Assembly (NCBI RefSeq): GCF_039595935.1
Contig: NZ_JBCNKR010000004.1
Coordinates: forward strand, 619,001 to 683,000
DNA: 64,000 nucleotides
Origin: Flavobacterium sp.
GTDB taxonomy: Bacteria; Bacteroidota; Bacteroidia; Flavobacteriales; Flavobacteriaceae
Direction: 5' to 3'
Shown here: in pieces, positions 1-9,900 of the stretch
How the letters are laid out: every line of letters starts with the position of its first letter
Position numbering within the stretch: the stretch's first letter is position 1
Program-made: the position numbers and the translations under genes
Notes under the pieces: generated by a model
Databases searched by the model: none
Seen by the model: only the letters and a program-made list of their open reading frames with translations
What the model was told of the DNA's origin: nothing

Positions 1-208
1 TCCCGATAAAATTACACTGCCACGCATCCGAAGCTCCAAAGCTTTCCATTGTTTGAAGATTGGCATCCAGATTAATTTTTAATTCCGCAACTGCAGCTTC
101 TGAATTTGAATTTCCATTATTTTCAGAATCGCAGCTAACCAAAAAAGTGTTAGCGAAAAGCAAGCCTGCACACAGCAGACTTATTTTATTTTGTGTTTTA
201 AACTTCAT
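1..208 (-). CDS. GH30-like glycoside hydrolase, N-terminal part only
   Basis: Only the first 69 or so codons lie in the window; the gene runs off the left edge. The protein starts with a lipoprotein-type signal ending in LVSC, followed by an Asn/Ser-rich linker and then LQTMESFGASDAWQCNF. That MESFGASDAWQ block resembles the start of the catalytic domain of GH30-type enzymes (endo-beta-1,6-galactanase-like in Bacteroidota); this is my recollection of the family and was not searched. The start codon is 1 bp from the stop codon of the SusD gene, so it is the fourth gene of the SusE-SusC-SusD operon. The expected place of action is the cell surface, on galactan or arabinogalactan side chains. 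The substrate is an inference. Confidence 0.6.
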   Translation of the reverse strand, partial: MKFKTQNKISLLCAGLLFANTFLVSCDSENNGNSNSEAAVAELKINLDANLQTMESFGASDAWQCNFIG

Positions 209-209
209 C

Positions 210-1811
210 TTAATAACCAGGATTTTGTTTGATTAAACCGTTGCTTAAGTCGATTTCTAATTGCGGAATTGGCCACAATAAATGTTTCGCCGGATCAAAA
301 TTGATTCCTTTATCCTGAGATTCTCTTGTATTTGTAGTTTCATACTCGTCTGTAGAGTTCAGGTTGTATTGAACAAAAGTTCCGTTTGGTCCCATTAAAG
401 ATTCGATTACCGGTCTTCCTGTTGTTGGGTCTTTTTCACGACGAATATCGAATAAACGTAATCCTTCGAAAGCCAATTCTAAACGACGCTCTTTGTAGAT
501 TTGTCTTAAAAGAGTCGGTCCCGAAATTCCTGTTTTTGGAGTTAATTGTACACGTGCTCTGATGATATTGATGTCTGACAAAGCATCGCCTCCTATGTGA
601 TAATTGGCTTCTGCTCTGGTTAAATACATTTCTGCCAGACGAATTAACGGAATGTTTAATGGCAAGTGTCCGTCTTTTTTGTCTAATGCACGACGCGTTG
701 CAATTGGAATATAATATTTGCGACAGATACGTCCTGATTTATTATCATTTAAACTGAATTTGTGTGTTGGGTTTAAAACCTCATCTCCATAAGCGGCTTC
801 TCCCCATTTTGTGATGGTGCTTTTACGGCGAATTTCATCATTTTCAGATAAATAAGCGTTTTCTAAATCGCTTGTTGGCATACACCATCCCCAGCCGTCT
901 AACACATCTCCGGCATCATTACTTGGAAAATTTTTCTTGTCTTCGCCTCTTGCTCCTGCTAAAGTTGGCAATGCTGATCCTAAACTTTTATCTTGTACAG
1001 ATGATGACTGCGCTTCTAGAATTGATTCTACACCATTGTGATTGTTTACATTCCAGATGTTTAAGAAATTGGCTTCCAGCTGAAAAGGACCTTCTGTAAT
1101 AACTTTATTGGCATACGTTTTAGCTTCTGCCCATTTTTCCTGAAATAAACTTACACGAGCTAATAAAGCATATGCGGCCCATTTGTTTATTCTTCCATCT
1201 CTTTTTACCGGAGCATTTTCCAATTTTGCTGCAGCGTCTTTTAAGTCGGCTTCTATTTGTGCATACACATCTGCAGCCGAACTGCGCTCTAAAGTTAAAT
1301 CGCCTGTTCCTAATGATTTTGTGTATAACGGAACTCCTCCAAAAAGGTTTACCAATTCGTAATAACAGTATGCGCGAACAAACAATGATTCTCCCATATA
1401 TTGATCTCTCTGCGCATTGGTAATTGGCGAATTTGCCATTTTTTCTAATCCAATATTAGCTGATTGGATCGTGTAAAAATGCGCTGTATAAATACTGTTC
1501 ATATCGCCCATATTATCCGGCGTAATGATGTATTGTGAACAGGGTCTGTGAGCGCCGCTGTCCTGACCTGTATTTCCCATCCATGCATCATCCGTAGACA
1601 TTTCGTTGGTAACTCTCGGTGCTGTTAATGTCCACCAGTCTTTTGCTAATAACAAGCGCTGCGTTAATTCATTAGCATAATTTTCGCATTCCTGAGCAGT
1701 TTGAAAATAGTTTTCTAAAGTCTGCGTTCCTCTTTCTTCTTTTTCAATAAAATCACTGCATGAAATTGACAGCATTGAAAAAGCTATTATAGATACTAGT
1801 ATTTTTTTCAT
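210..1811 (-). CDS. SusD/RagB-like surface glycan-binding lipoprotein
   Basis: This 533-residue protein is the lipoprotein partner of the SusC channel encoded just upstream; the pair captures and imports oligosaccharides across the outer membrane. The signal sequence ends in SISC, giving a lipobox cysteine at about residue 18. The C-terminal third carries the usual SusD features: LIRLAEMYLTRAEANYHIGG, then RRLELAFEGLRLFDIRRE, then LLWPIPQLEIDLSNGLIKQNPGY. Length is normal for the family. It starts 11 bp after SusC ends. The ligand cannot be read from sequence; the following GH30-like gene suggests a galactan-type glycan. Confidence 0.93.
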   Translation of the reverse strand: MKKILVSIIAFSMLSISCSDFIEKEERGTQTLENYFQTAQECENYANELTQRLLLAKDWWTLTAPRVTNEMSTDDAWMGNTGQDSGAHRPCSQYIITPDNMGDMNSIYTAHFYTIQSANIGLEKMANSPITNAQRDQYMGESLFVRAYCYYELVNLFGGVPLYTKSLGTGDLTLERSSAADVYAQIEADLKDAAAKLENAPVKRDGRINKWAAYALLARVSLFQEKWAEAKTYANKVITEGPFQLEANFLNIWNVNNHNGVESILEAQSSSVQDKSLGSALPTLAGARGEDKKNFPSNDAGDVLDGWGWCMPTSDLENAYLSENDEIRRKSTITKWGEAAYGDEVLNPTHKFSLNDNKSGRICRKYYIPIATRRALDKKDGHLPLNIPLIRLAEMYLTRAEANYHIGGDALSDINIIRARVQLTPKTGISGPTLLRQIYKERRLELAFEGLRLFDIRREKDPTTGRPVIESLMGPNGTFVQYNLNSTDEYETTNTRESQDKGINFDPAKHLLWPIPQLEIDLSNGLIKQNPGY

Positions 1812-1822
1812 GATCGTTTTTA

Positions 1823-4800
1823 TTAAAATGCAACATTAAGACCCATCAGAATAGTTGGCTGTACCGGATAATTCCATCCTCCAAAACCTGATCCTAAAAC
1901 TCCTCCTCCTACTTCAGGATCAACTCCTGTGTATTTTGTCCATGTCCATATATTCTGTCCTGACAATGACAATCTTAATTTGTCTAAACCGAATTTGTTA
2001 TAGATCGAATATCCTAACTGTAAGTTTTTCAAACGTACAAACGAGCCGTCTTCGATGTATAATGAAGAGAATTTGGTAAAGTTCTCGTTGTTGTCGTCTT
2101 TTGATAAACGAGGTACATAATTGGAAGTTCCTTCTCCGTGCCAAGCCATTTGATCTAATCCGTTTACTTTATTAGTCAAACTTGCTCCGTTGTATAAATC
2201 TGAAATATTTTGGTTTACCAGATCATTCCCAACACTTGAATAGAAATTCGCAACTAAATCAAATCCTTTGTAAGCAAAGTTTAAGTTTAAACCAATATTG
2301 TAATCTGCCCAAGGAGAACCAATTTTTGTTCTGTCTTTGTCATCCAGTTTTCCGTCTCCGTTTATGTCTTTAAAACGAACATCTCCAAGTTTTGCATACG
2401 GCTGTAATTTTGTTCCGTGTTCGTCTGTGTGAGAGTTTAATTCGGTTTGATTTTGGAATAAACCATCAGCAACATATCCGTAGAAATAACCCGGTTCTTC
2501 GCCTTTAACAGTTAATGTTCTGTTGCTTGAACCATATAGTTTTTCTCCCTCTGCAGACAGCGAAAGCATCTTAACATTTACGGTTGTAAAAGTCACATCG
2601 ACACCATATGAGAAATCTCCTTTTTTATCTTTATAAGAAACTAGTAAATCGATACCATTTGATTTCATTGAACCTACGTTTGTCCACATGGTAGAATATC
2701 CCGGAAAACCACTGTAGGTTGGAAACTGCTTTAGGAATAACATATCTTTTGTTTTCTTTTCGTAGTATTCTAACGATCCGGAAAGTTTGTTTTTCCATAA
2801 TCCGAAATCAAGACCAAAACTGATATCTTCAACTGTTTCCCATTTTATATCTTTATTCGCCATTGATGATGGATAAGAAGTATCTACCACTTTTCCGTCA
2901 ACAATATAATAACCCTGACCAATATTTGACTGATAAACAGCACTTGGTAAATTTTGGTTTCCTACTTTACCCCATCCGGCTCTAAATCTTAAATCGCTTA
3001 AAACATCTTTGGTTTTATCCATAAATCCTTCATTTAAAATTCTCCATGAAACGGATGCCGAAGGGAAATTGGCCCATTTATTATTGGTCATAAATTTTGA
3101 AGAACCATCACGTCTAAATGTTCCGGTGAAATAATATTTTCCGTCGTAGTTATAAGACAAACGTGAAATATAAGACATCAATGAACTTGACCAGCTGTTA
3201 CCGCCGCTGTTTCTGTTTTTGGTTGCAGCGTTTAATTCTCTCATCGATTCTGAGTTATTCGGAACTCCTTCTCCATAACCCCAAACATCGTTTCCGTTGT
3301 ATTCTTCCATTGTATTACCAATCATTAAAGAGGCGTTGTGTTTTCCTCCAAATGTTCTGGTATAAGTTGCCGTATTCTGCCAAGTCCAGTCTACATTGTT
3401 TGTTGCTCTTCTTTCAATGGTATTAATTTCTGCTTTTTCATGTGCAGCGTCGATTACGAAATCCGGTGTAAATTTGCTCCAGATTTTGTCTCCAACCTCT
3501 ACAGAAGCCTGTGTACGAATTACTAAACCTTTTATGGGTTCGTACTGTAAATATCCGTTTGTGTTTAAATTATATTGATCTGTATAATCATCATAACGTT
3601 TTACGGCTGCAACAGGATTCCATATATACGATGGTGAACGTGCATAAATACTGTATTCGTTTTCTAATCCTGTTAACTGATCGGCAGGTTTGTAAATTGG
3701 TGTTATTGGATCGATTTTATCAAAATCTGCCCAGTTACCCGGAGCTCCCCATGTTTCATAACGTGGGTTTAAAGTGATTCCGGCAGAGAATTTATCTGTG
3801 AATTTAAAATCATTGGCAATTCTCATCGTAACTCTTTCCCAGCCGCCAATGCCGTACATTGACTCCGAATTATAATAATTTAAACTTACGGCATAAGTAT
3901 GTTTTTCTGAACCTCCTACTGCGCCAAAAGAAGCGTTTGTAACAGGCGTTCCTTTTCTGATTCCGGCATTCCACCAGTCTGTTGTTTTTCCTCTGTATTG
4001 AGAAGGATTTGGCAGATAATCTGAATAACCAGAATTGTTATAAGCCTTATTCATAATCGTTGCATAACCTTCGGCATCAGCCATATTATAAGGGTTATTC
4101 ATGATCTGCATACCAGAACTTAAGTCAAAATTGAATCTTGTTTTTCCCACTTTTCCTTTTTTAGTCGTAATCAAAATAACTCCGTTTGATGCACGTGAAC
4201 CATAGATCGCACTTGCTGATGCATCTTTTAAAACTTCCATCGATTCAATTTCATTATTGCTTAGGAAATTGATGCTGGTTCCCATCGGAATTCCGTCAAC
4301 CACATAAAGCGGATCTGTACTTAAGTTTACTGTAGATATTCCACGAATTAAAACTCTTGGCTGCGCGCCCGGTCCTCCTGCTCCTACAACCTGAACTCCC
4401 GAAACTTTTCCCTGTAAAGATTCCGTTACGTTACCAACCGTCATAGTTTGCAGTTCTTTTCCTTTTATTGAAGAAATCGAACTCGTTACATCGCTCTTTT
4501 TTACAGCGGCATAACCTACAACTACAATTTCATCTAATGCCTGACTTGATTCCTGAAGTACAATGTTGATTTCTGTTTTGTCTCCAATCGATACTAATTG
4601 CGTTGTAAATCCAACGAATGAAAATTCAAGCTGCGCATTTTTTCCCGGAACACTGATTATATAATTTCCGTCAAAATCTGTCGCTGAAGATGTTGAAGTT
4701 CCTTTTACAATTACGTTTACTCCCGGAATTGGCACATTGCCTTTATCTTTAACGGTTCCTTTTATTTTTATTTGTCCAAATGATACAGCAGTGCACAAAA

Positions 4801-4834
4801 GGGCAATAAAAAAACCTATATATTTTAATTTCAT
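1823..4834 (-). CDS. SusC/RagA-like TonB-dependent outer-membrane transporter
   Basis: This 1003-residue TonB-dependent receptor should import glycan oligomers with the SusD lipoprotein encoded next to it. In order it has a signal peptide (to about residue 20), a carboxypeptidase-like beta-sandwich domain (about 22-105, with GTSTSSATDFDGNY), a plug domain (about 105-230, with LYVVDGIPMG and KDASASAIYGSRASNGVILI) and a large beta-barrel. Such N-terminal extensions are typical of SusC proteins. It follows the SusE-like gene by 45 bp and precedes susD by 11 bp, so the three probably share a transcript. Expression is probably controlled by the HTCS encoded upstream. Confidence 0.95.
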   Translation of the reverse strand: MKLKYIGFFIALLCTAVSFGQIKIKGTVKDKGNVPIPGVNVIVKGTSTSSATDFDGNYIISVPGKNAQLEFSFVGFTTQLVSIGDKTEINIVLQESSQALDEIVVVGYAAVKKSDVTSSISSIKGKELQTMTVGNVTESLQGKVSGVQVVGAGGPGAQPRVLIRGISTVNLSTDPLYVVDGIPMGTSINFLSNNEIESMEVLKDASASAIYGSRASNGVILITTKKGKVGKTRFNFDLSSGMQIMNNPYNMADAEGYATIMNKAYNNSGYSDYLPNPSQYRGKTTDWWNAGIRKGTPVTNASFGAVGGSEKHTYAVSLNYYNSESMYGIGGWERVTMRIANDFKFTDKFSAGITLNPRYETWGAPGNWADFDKIDPITPIYKPADQLTGLENEYSIYARSPSYIWNPVAAVKRYDDYTDQYNLNTNGYLQYEPIKGLVIRTQASVEVGDKIWSKFTPDFVIDAAHEKAEINTIERRATNNVDWTWQNTATYTRTFGGKHNASLMIGNTMEEYNGNDVWGYGEGVPNNSESMRELNAATKNRNSGGNSWSSSLMSYISRLSYNYDGKYYFTGTFRRDGSSKFMTNNKWANFPSASVSWRILNEGFMDKTKDVLSDLRFRAGWGKVGNQNLPSAVYQSNIGQGYYIVDGKVVDTSYPSSMANKDIKWETVEDISFGLDFGLWKNKLSGSLEYYEKKTKDMLFLKQFPTYSGFPGYSTMWTNVGSMKSNGIDLLVSYKDKKGDFSYGVDVTFTTVNVKMLSLSAEGEKLYGSSNRTLTVKGEEPGYFYGYVADGLFQNQTELNSHTDEHGTKLQPYAKLGDVRFKDINGDGKLDDKDRTKIGSPWADYNIGLNLNFAYKGFDLVANFYSSVGNDLVNQNISDLYNGASLTNKVNGLDQMAWHGEGTSNYVPRLSKDDNNENFTKFSSLYIEDGSFVRLKNLQLGYSIYNKFGLDKLRLSLSGQNIWTWTKYTGVDPEVGGGVLGSGFGGWNYPVQPTILMGLNVAF

Positions 4835-4879
4835 ATTAAGATGTTTTATTTATTAATGTTATAAAAGCCTGATAACAAA

Positions 4880-6277
4880 TTATTTCTTTGTTATAAAAAC
4901 TCTCTCTAACTCTGTATCCAGAACTACTTTGTAAACTCCGGCTGCTGCAGGATATTTGGCATTTCCGTTTTCTCCCGGCGACATGGTACAAATACCATTT
5001 TTAATCAATCTCCAAGACGGACTCCACCATTGCCCGGTAAAAGTCGCTTCCATAGTTCCTGTTAAAGTGTATTCTCCCACTAATTGATAAGGGTTGTTTG
5101 GATTATTTGCCAAATGCAATCCTGTTTGAACCCAAGCGGTCCATGTATCCCAATCTGCACCCTGAATTCCGCCGCCGCAAACGCTTACGAAAGGTTTTCT
5201 TAAAGCTTCGTCATCATGCCATAATCCATTGGCAATATCTGCCCAGACTTTACTTGTTGGCGTGTATTTTGCAGCAGTATATTTTAAAGTATTCGGATTT
5301 ACTTTTATAATGTAATATCCTTTTGTTGGCAGAATAATTGGTGCTGAAGTAACATCATCCACTAATTCTCCTGAAGTATTTAATCCGAAACAATGTGGGG
5401 CAAAGTCTGATTCCTGACCTAAGAAATACACTTCTTTATTGTCTGAATCTGCGTAATATTTGAATTCGAAATCCTGTCCGTTTTTCTCATGGAAATACAT
5501 CGGAACTCCCACTGCATCTGTCGTAAGGTTTGTACCTTTTGGCTGATCGCATAAATAAATAGCCGGATATTCATTTGTTGCAACAATATTTACGTTTAAA
5601 GTTCCTGTATTCGGAATTGCAAATTTATCTTTTGCCGTAATTGTTAATACATAATCTGCAGCAGTTACTGGCAGCGTATACGTTTTATTGAAAGTATACG
5701 ATTGTGGAGAACCGGTTAACTGAACGGTTTCGTCAATGCCAAGCGCATCACATTTTATCTGAACATAATCGATTCCTGAGTCGTCATTTACTACAAAATT
5801 TACAGGCATTTCGTTGCTTGTTGAAAGCAGGATTACAGCTCCTTCTTTTGGAGAAACCATCGTTATAGAAGGCGCAGCAAATTCTCCGTCTAAACGTAAA
5901 TTGATTTCTTCTTCTACTTCATTTCCTGAAACGTCTGTAATGATCAGTTTAATTTTAAAAGCTTCAGAAGTTCCTCTGTCTGCCGGAACTTCGAAGAAAT
6001 AACTTAAATCGTATGATTTTAAAAGCGGATCGGCTGCAAATGAAATTACTTTATCCAGAGATAGTTCAGGAATTTGAATCTCGACACTTTTTAATCCTAA
6101 ATCATCGGCCAAAGCGGCTTTAATTTCAAATTTTCTACTTGGTGCACCATAAATTTCTTTTGTGGATATCACTACCGTAGGATCATCAGAACTCGGAAAG
6201 TCTGATTCGTTATTTTGACATCCGGTAAAAAGAATGGCAAAAAGGGCAAGAAAAAATAAAAATATATTTTTTTTCAT
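4880..6277 (-). CDS. SusE/SusF-like outer-membrane glycan-binding lipoprotein
   Basis: This 465-residue surface lipoprotein begins MKKNIFLFFLALFAILFTGC, with a clear lipobox cysteine at residue 20. Residues from about 30 to 230 look like repeated immunoglobulin-type domains. From about 235 on, two modules resemble SusE/SusF carbohydrate-binding domains, with aromatic-rich stretches such as WWSPSWRLI near the C-terminus. It probably holds glycan at the surface without catalysis. Its position is less usual: it is the first gene of the operon, ahead of susC, whereas SusE/F genes mostly follow susD. The start is ATG at 6277. Sequence identity to SusE is low in this family, so the call rests on architecture and context. 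Confidence 0.75.
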   Translation of the reverse strand: MKKNIFLFFLALFAILFTGCQNNESDFPSSDDPTVVISTKEIYGAPSRKFEIKAALADDLGLKSVEIQIPELSLDKVISFAADPLLKSYDLSYFFEVPADRGTSEAFKIKLIITDVSGNEVEEEINLRLDGEFAAPSITMVSPKEGAVILLSTSNEMPVNFVVNDDSGIDYVQIKCDALGIDETVQLTGSPQSYTFNKTYTLPVTAADYVLTITAKDKFAIPNTGTLNVNIVATNEYPAIYLCDQPKGTNLTTDAVGVPMYFHEKNGQDFEFKYYADSDNKEVYFLGQESDFAPHCFGLNTSGELVDDVTSAPIILPTKGYYIIKVNPNTLKYTAAKYTPTSKVWADIANGLWHDDEALRKPFVSVCGGGIQGADWDTWTAWVQTGLHLANNPNNPYQLVGEYTLTGTMEATFTGQWWSPSWRLIKNGICTMSPGENGNAKYPAAAGVYKVVLDTELERVFITKK

Positions 6278-6530
6278 TTTCTTAAAGTTTAAGGTTAGGT
6301 TTAGTTAGTTGTCTTTTTTAAAAACGTAAAGTCGGTTTAAAATGTGTAGGTTATTCTTTGAGGTTTTATTATCTGCTTTTGTGGCCAAACAGATTGCAAA
6401 TGGTTATCTGGTTATTTTCATGTTAAGTTGAGTTTGGTTAATGGTTAGTATATTTTTTCTCTTTTTTTCTTTCCTCTTTCCTCTTTATTCTATCATCTTT
6501 CTTCTTAATAAGTCTTTCTCTTTGTTATGT

Positions 6531-6556
6531 TACCCGCAGTTTTGACGCTGCGGGTA
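6531..6556. repeat. GC-rich hairpin in the leader of the SusE-SusC-SusD operon
   Basis: A perfect 9-bp stem, TACCCGCAG (6531-6539) pairing with CTGCGGGTA (6548-6556), encloses an 8-nt loop. It is conspicuous in a very AT-rich gap. It has no T-run on either side and lies 254 bp upstream of the SusE start, so it could be a leader structure or a terminator remnant. Confidence 0.5.
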
Positions 6557-6719
6557 TGATAAGTTATACTGTAAAACCAACTCTTACTTTGATGTTTAAA
6601 AAAGGCTCAATTTTTTAAACGGATAAAAACTTATCGAAACAAACACTTATTTTATGAGATAGCAATGTGACTAACTTCATTACTATAACTGCAAAGAAAT
6701 GTTTAAATAACACTTTAAA

Positions 6720-6754
6720 GGAGGGGTAAAATGGAAAAAAAAGGAGGGTAAAAT
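6720..6754. promoter_or_regulatory. Direct repeat, candidate HTCS binding site
   Basis: GGAGGGGTAAAAT at 6720-6732 and GGAGGGTAAAAT at 6743-6754 are near-identical and in the same orientation, 22 bp apart measured between TAAAAT cores. This suits an AraC-type DNA-binding dimer on one face of DNA, and the HTCS gene is adjacent. It lies about 440 bp from the SusE start, which would imply a long leader. The assignment is inference. Confidence 0.35.
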
Positions 6755-6943
6755 TGTAATTAACCAATATTAGCAGTTAAAAATTACGAACTACAAAAAA
6801 ATACCTACATATTTTTAAACATTACATAATTATTATTTTTAACCACTTTTACAACTCAAACGTTTGAATTTATATAATGAAAAAGCTGTATCTGTTACAA
6901 AAGAGTAACGATAGTGAATAGAAATAAACATTTGGCGTATAAT

Positions 6944-9900
6944 TTATTTGATAATATTAAGATCTGAGTTAAAGGAACTCTTGTATTTTTTAATGTATTC
7001 TGATGGCGTCATTCCAAAAAGTTTTACAAACTGCTGTCTGAAATATTTTGGGTCTTCAAAACCAACTTCGGCACTTGCCTGCGCAATATTCATTTCTTCT
7101 GTGAGCATTAACATGGCTGCTCTTCTAATTCGTAAAGAACGAATAAAAGCATTTAAAGTCTGCCCCGAAATGATCTTGATTTTGGTATAAAGCGTTCTGT
7201 GGCTCATTCCCATTTCGAGCGCAAAAGTTCTAATCGTAAAATCTTTTTTATGAATATTGGCTTCTACAATGTCAATACACTTTTTGAGCATTTGCTGATA
7301 TTCTACAGGAACTTTCTGTGTATTTTCTTTTAGCGTAATGCTGTCTAAGAAGTAAGTTCTCAGATTGCTTCGGTTTCGCAATAACGACTCAACACGCGCT
7401 TTAAGAATATCGTCATCAAACGGTTTTGTAATATAATCATCGGCTCCGTCATTGATTCCCTGCAGATGAGTTTCAGGATTTTTTGACGCTGTTAGCAAAA
7501 TCACCGGAATATGAGACAAATCATTGCTTTCTTTTATTCTTCGGCACAATTCTAAACCGTCCATCTCTTCCATTGTAATATCACTTATTACAAGATCCGG
7601 CATATGTTTTTTAGTCATTTTTAGACCTTCTTCTCCATTTTCGGCACTATAAACGACATAATTATCAGAAAATAATTTTATCAGATACGCTCTGATTTCG
7701 GCATTATCATCAATAATTAAAACCGTGCGTTTTTCGGTAAGCATTATTTTTTGGAAATCACTTTCTGAAACTACAGTATTGGCAGATGCATTATTTTCTT
7801 CAGCATCATCAATTATAAGTTCATCAAATAACTGACTTCTTTTTGGAGCTTCGTTTGTAATTTCAATATTTTCAAAATGAGAGTTTCCTTTAAGGAAAGT
7901 CAGCTTAAATTTACTTCCTTTTCCAATTTCACTTTCGCAGCTAACTTTTCCTTTGTGTTTATCTACAAAATATTTCACAATAAAAAGCCCGATTCCAAAA
8001 CCGGTTCCGATAGATACTTTTGAATTGATTTGTTTGAATTTTTCAAAAATAACTTCAATATCTTTTTTCTCGATTCCGTCACCGCTGTCTGAAATTTCAA
8101 GGAAAACTTCCTCTTTATTTTCTGTTACAGTGAGATTTATTTCTCCTCCAATTGGGGTGTATTTAAAGGCATTTGACATTAAATTGAAAAGCGAAATCTC
8201 AATTTTTTCATAATCGCCAATAATTATAATTTCGTTTTCCGGAATTGTAAAATGGTAATGGATATTTTTATCTTTTGCCTGATTTACAAAACATTGATAA
8301 ACTTCATTACAAAGATTATTTACATTAATTGGAGACAATCGCAGAGAATCGGCATCATTCTCTGCTTTTCTAAAAAGAAGTAATTGATCTACCAAACTCA
8401 AAAGTCTTCTGGCATTTCTATGTGCAATGGCCAAATCACTTCCCGAAGAGCCATTTTCTACGTTTTCTTTCTGAACTGCTTTCTTCAATGGGTTTATAAT
8501 CAGCGAAAGCGGCGTTCTAAACTCATGCGAAATATAAGTAAACATCGACGATTGTTTTTCGGCAATTTCTTTTTCTTTCTTGCTCTCGAGCTCGGCAATT
8601 TTGACTTTATATTTTAATTTTTCTTTGTTTTTCTGATAATCCAAATACACAAATAAAAGTCCGGCAATTGCCAAAACATACAAAGAATACGCCCACCAGG
8701 TTCTGTACCAAGGCGGTAAAACTTCTATAGAAACGAGACTTACTTCTTTATTCCATCCGCCTTTAAAATTGGTTGTTTTAACTTTAAAAGTATATTTCCC
8801 TTCCGGAAGTCTTGAATAATTTGCTTTTCGAGCCTGACCCACATAATTCCATTGTTCGTCCCAGCCTTCCAAAAAATAAGCATAATTGATCTTGTCAGCG
8901 CTGTTATAATCAATCGCAACAAATTCTATTGACAATGTGGTTTGATCGTAATCCAGTTCGATTTCATTCTTTTCATCAGAATTGGTGGTTACTTCAACCT
9001 GACTTTCTTCAATGGGTTGATTGTTTACATAAAAATCAGTCAGTAAAACATTGTTCTGTTGATTAAAACCTTTTATGGCTTCCGGAAAAAAGATATTAAA
9101 ACCGTTTATTCCGCCAAAAAGAAATTCTCCGGTCGACAATTTTATTCCGGCATTAAAACTAAACTGATTGCTTTGAAGTCCGTCGTTTACAGAAAAATTT
9201 CGAAAAGTTTTTCTTTTTTTATCAAATCGACAGACACCGTTGTAGGTACTCATCCAGAGATTTCCTTCTTTATCCTCCAATAATCGTAAAATAGTATTTG
9301 ACGGAAGTCCGTCATCTGTTGTGAGTCTTTTAAATGTATTTGTTTTTCTGTCAAACAAAAGCAAACCGCCTTCCTGAGTTCCGAGCCAGAGATTTTTGTC
9401 TTTGTCTTCGTGAATACATCGAATTGGATTTCCGATAGACGTTTTGGTAATTTTGTGTGCATTTTTTTCAATAGAAAACAAATCAGTATAATTTCCTCCC
9501 CAAAGTTTTCCGTCACTGGTTTCTGTAAAAGACTGAAGATTATTTACCGATTTATCAAAAATGACAAAATTATTCTGAACCCGATCAAACAGATATAACG
9601 AACCTTCGTTTGTAGCACTTGCCCAGATATTGGCTTTTGAATCTTTGTAAACCAGCCAAATGTTTTTTTCGACTTGTTTTGTATACGGATTGTAACATGA
9701 AAACTGTGTTACGGAATTATTCTTTTTATTGATTCGGTTTACGCCTCCAGCCCAGGTCGAAAGCCAGATGTCGTTATTATTATCACGAACAATTCCGGTA
9801 ATAAAACTGCTTGAAAGCGAATTTGTATAGTTTATATACGTATTGTTTCTTCTGTCCCAATATTTCAATCCTGCTCCATCTGTACCAATCCAAAGATTCT

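Larger units (their letters stand above)
6278..6943. promoter_or_regulatory. 666-bp regulatory region between HTCS and the SusE-SusC-SusD operon
   Basis: This gap must hold the operon promoter. I see three things. A direct repeat GGAGGGGTAAAAT (6720-6732) and GGAGGGTAAAAT (6743-6754) has its TAAAAT parts 22 bp apart, about two helical turns, as expected for an AraC-type dimer such as the HTCS output domain. A hairpin lies at 6531-6556 (TACCCGCAG with CTGCGGGTA, 8-nt loop). A nearly pure pyrimidine tract on the plus strand (about 6453-6498, looser to 6525) would be polypurine in the mRNA leader. I found no clean TAnnTTTG box for the minus strand. Confidence 0.45.
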
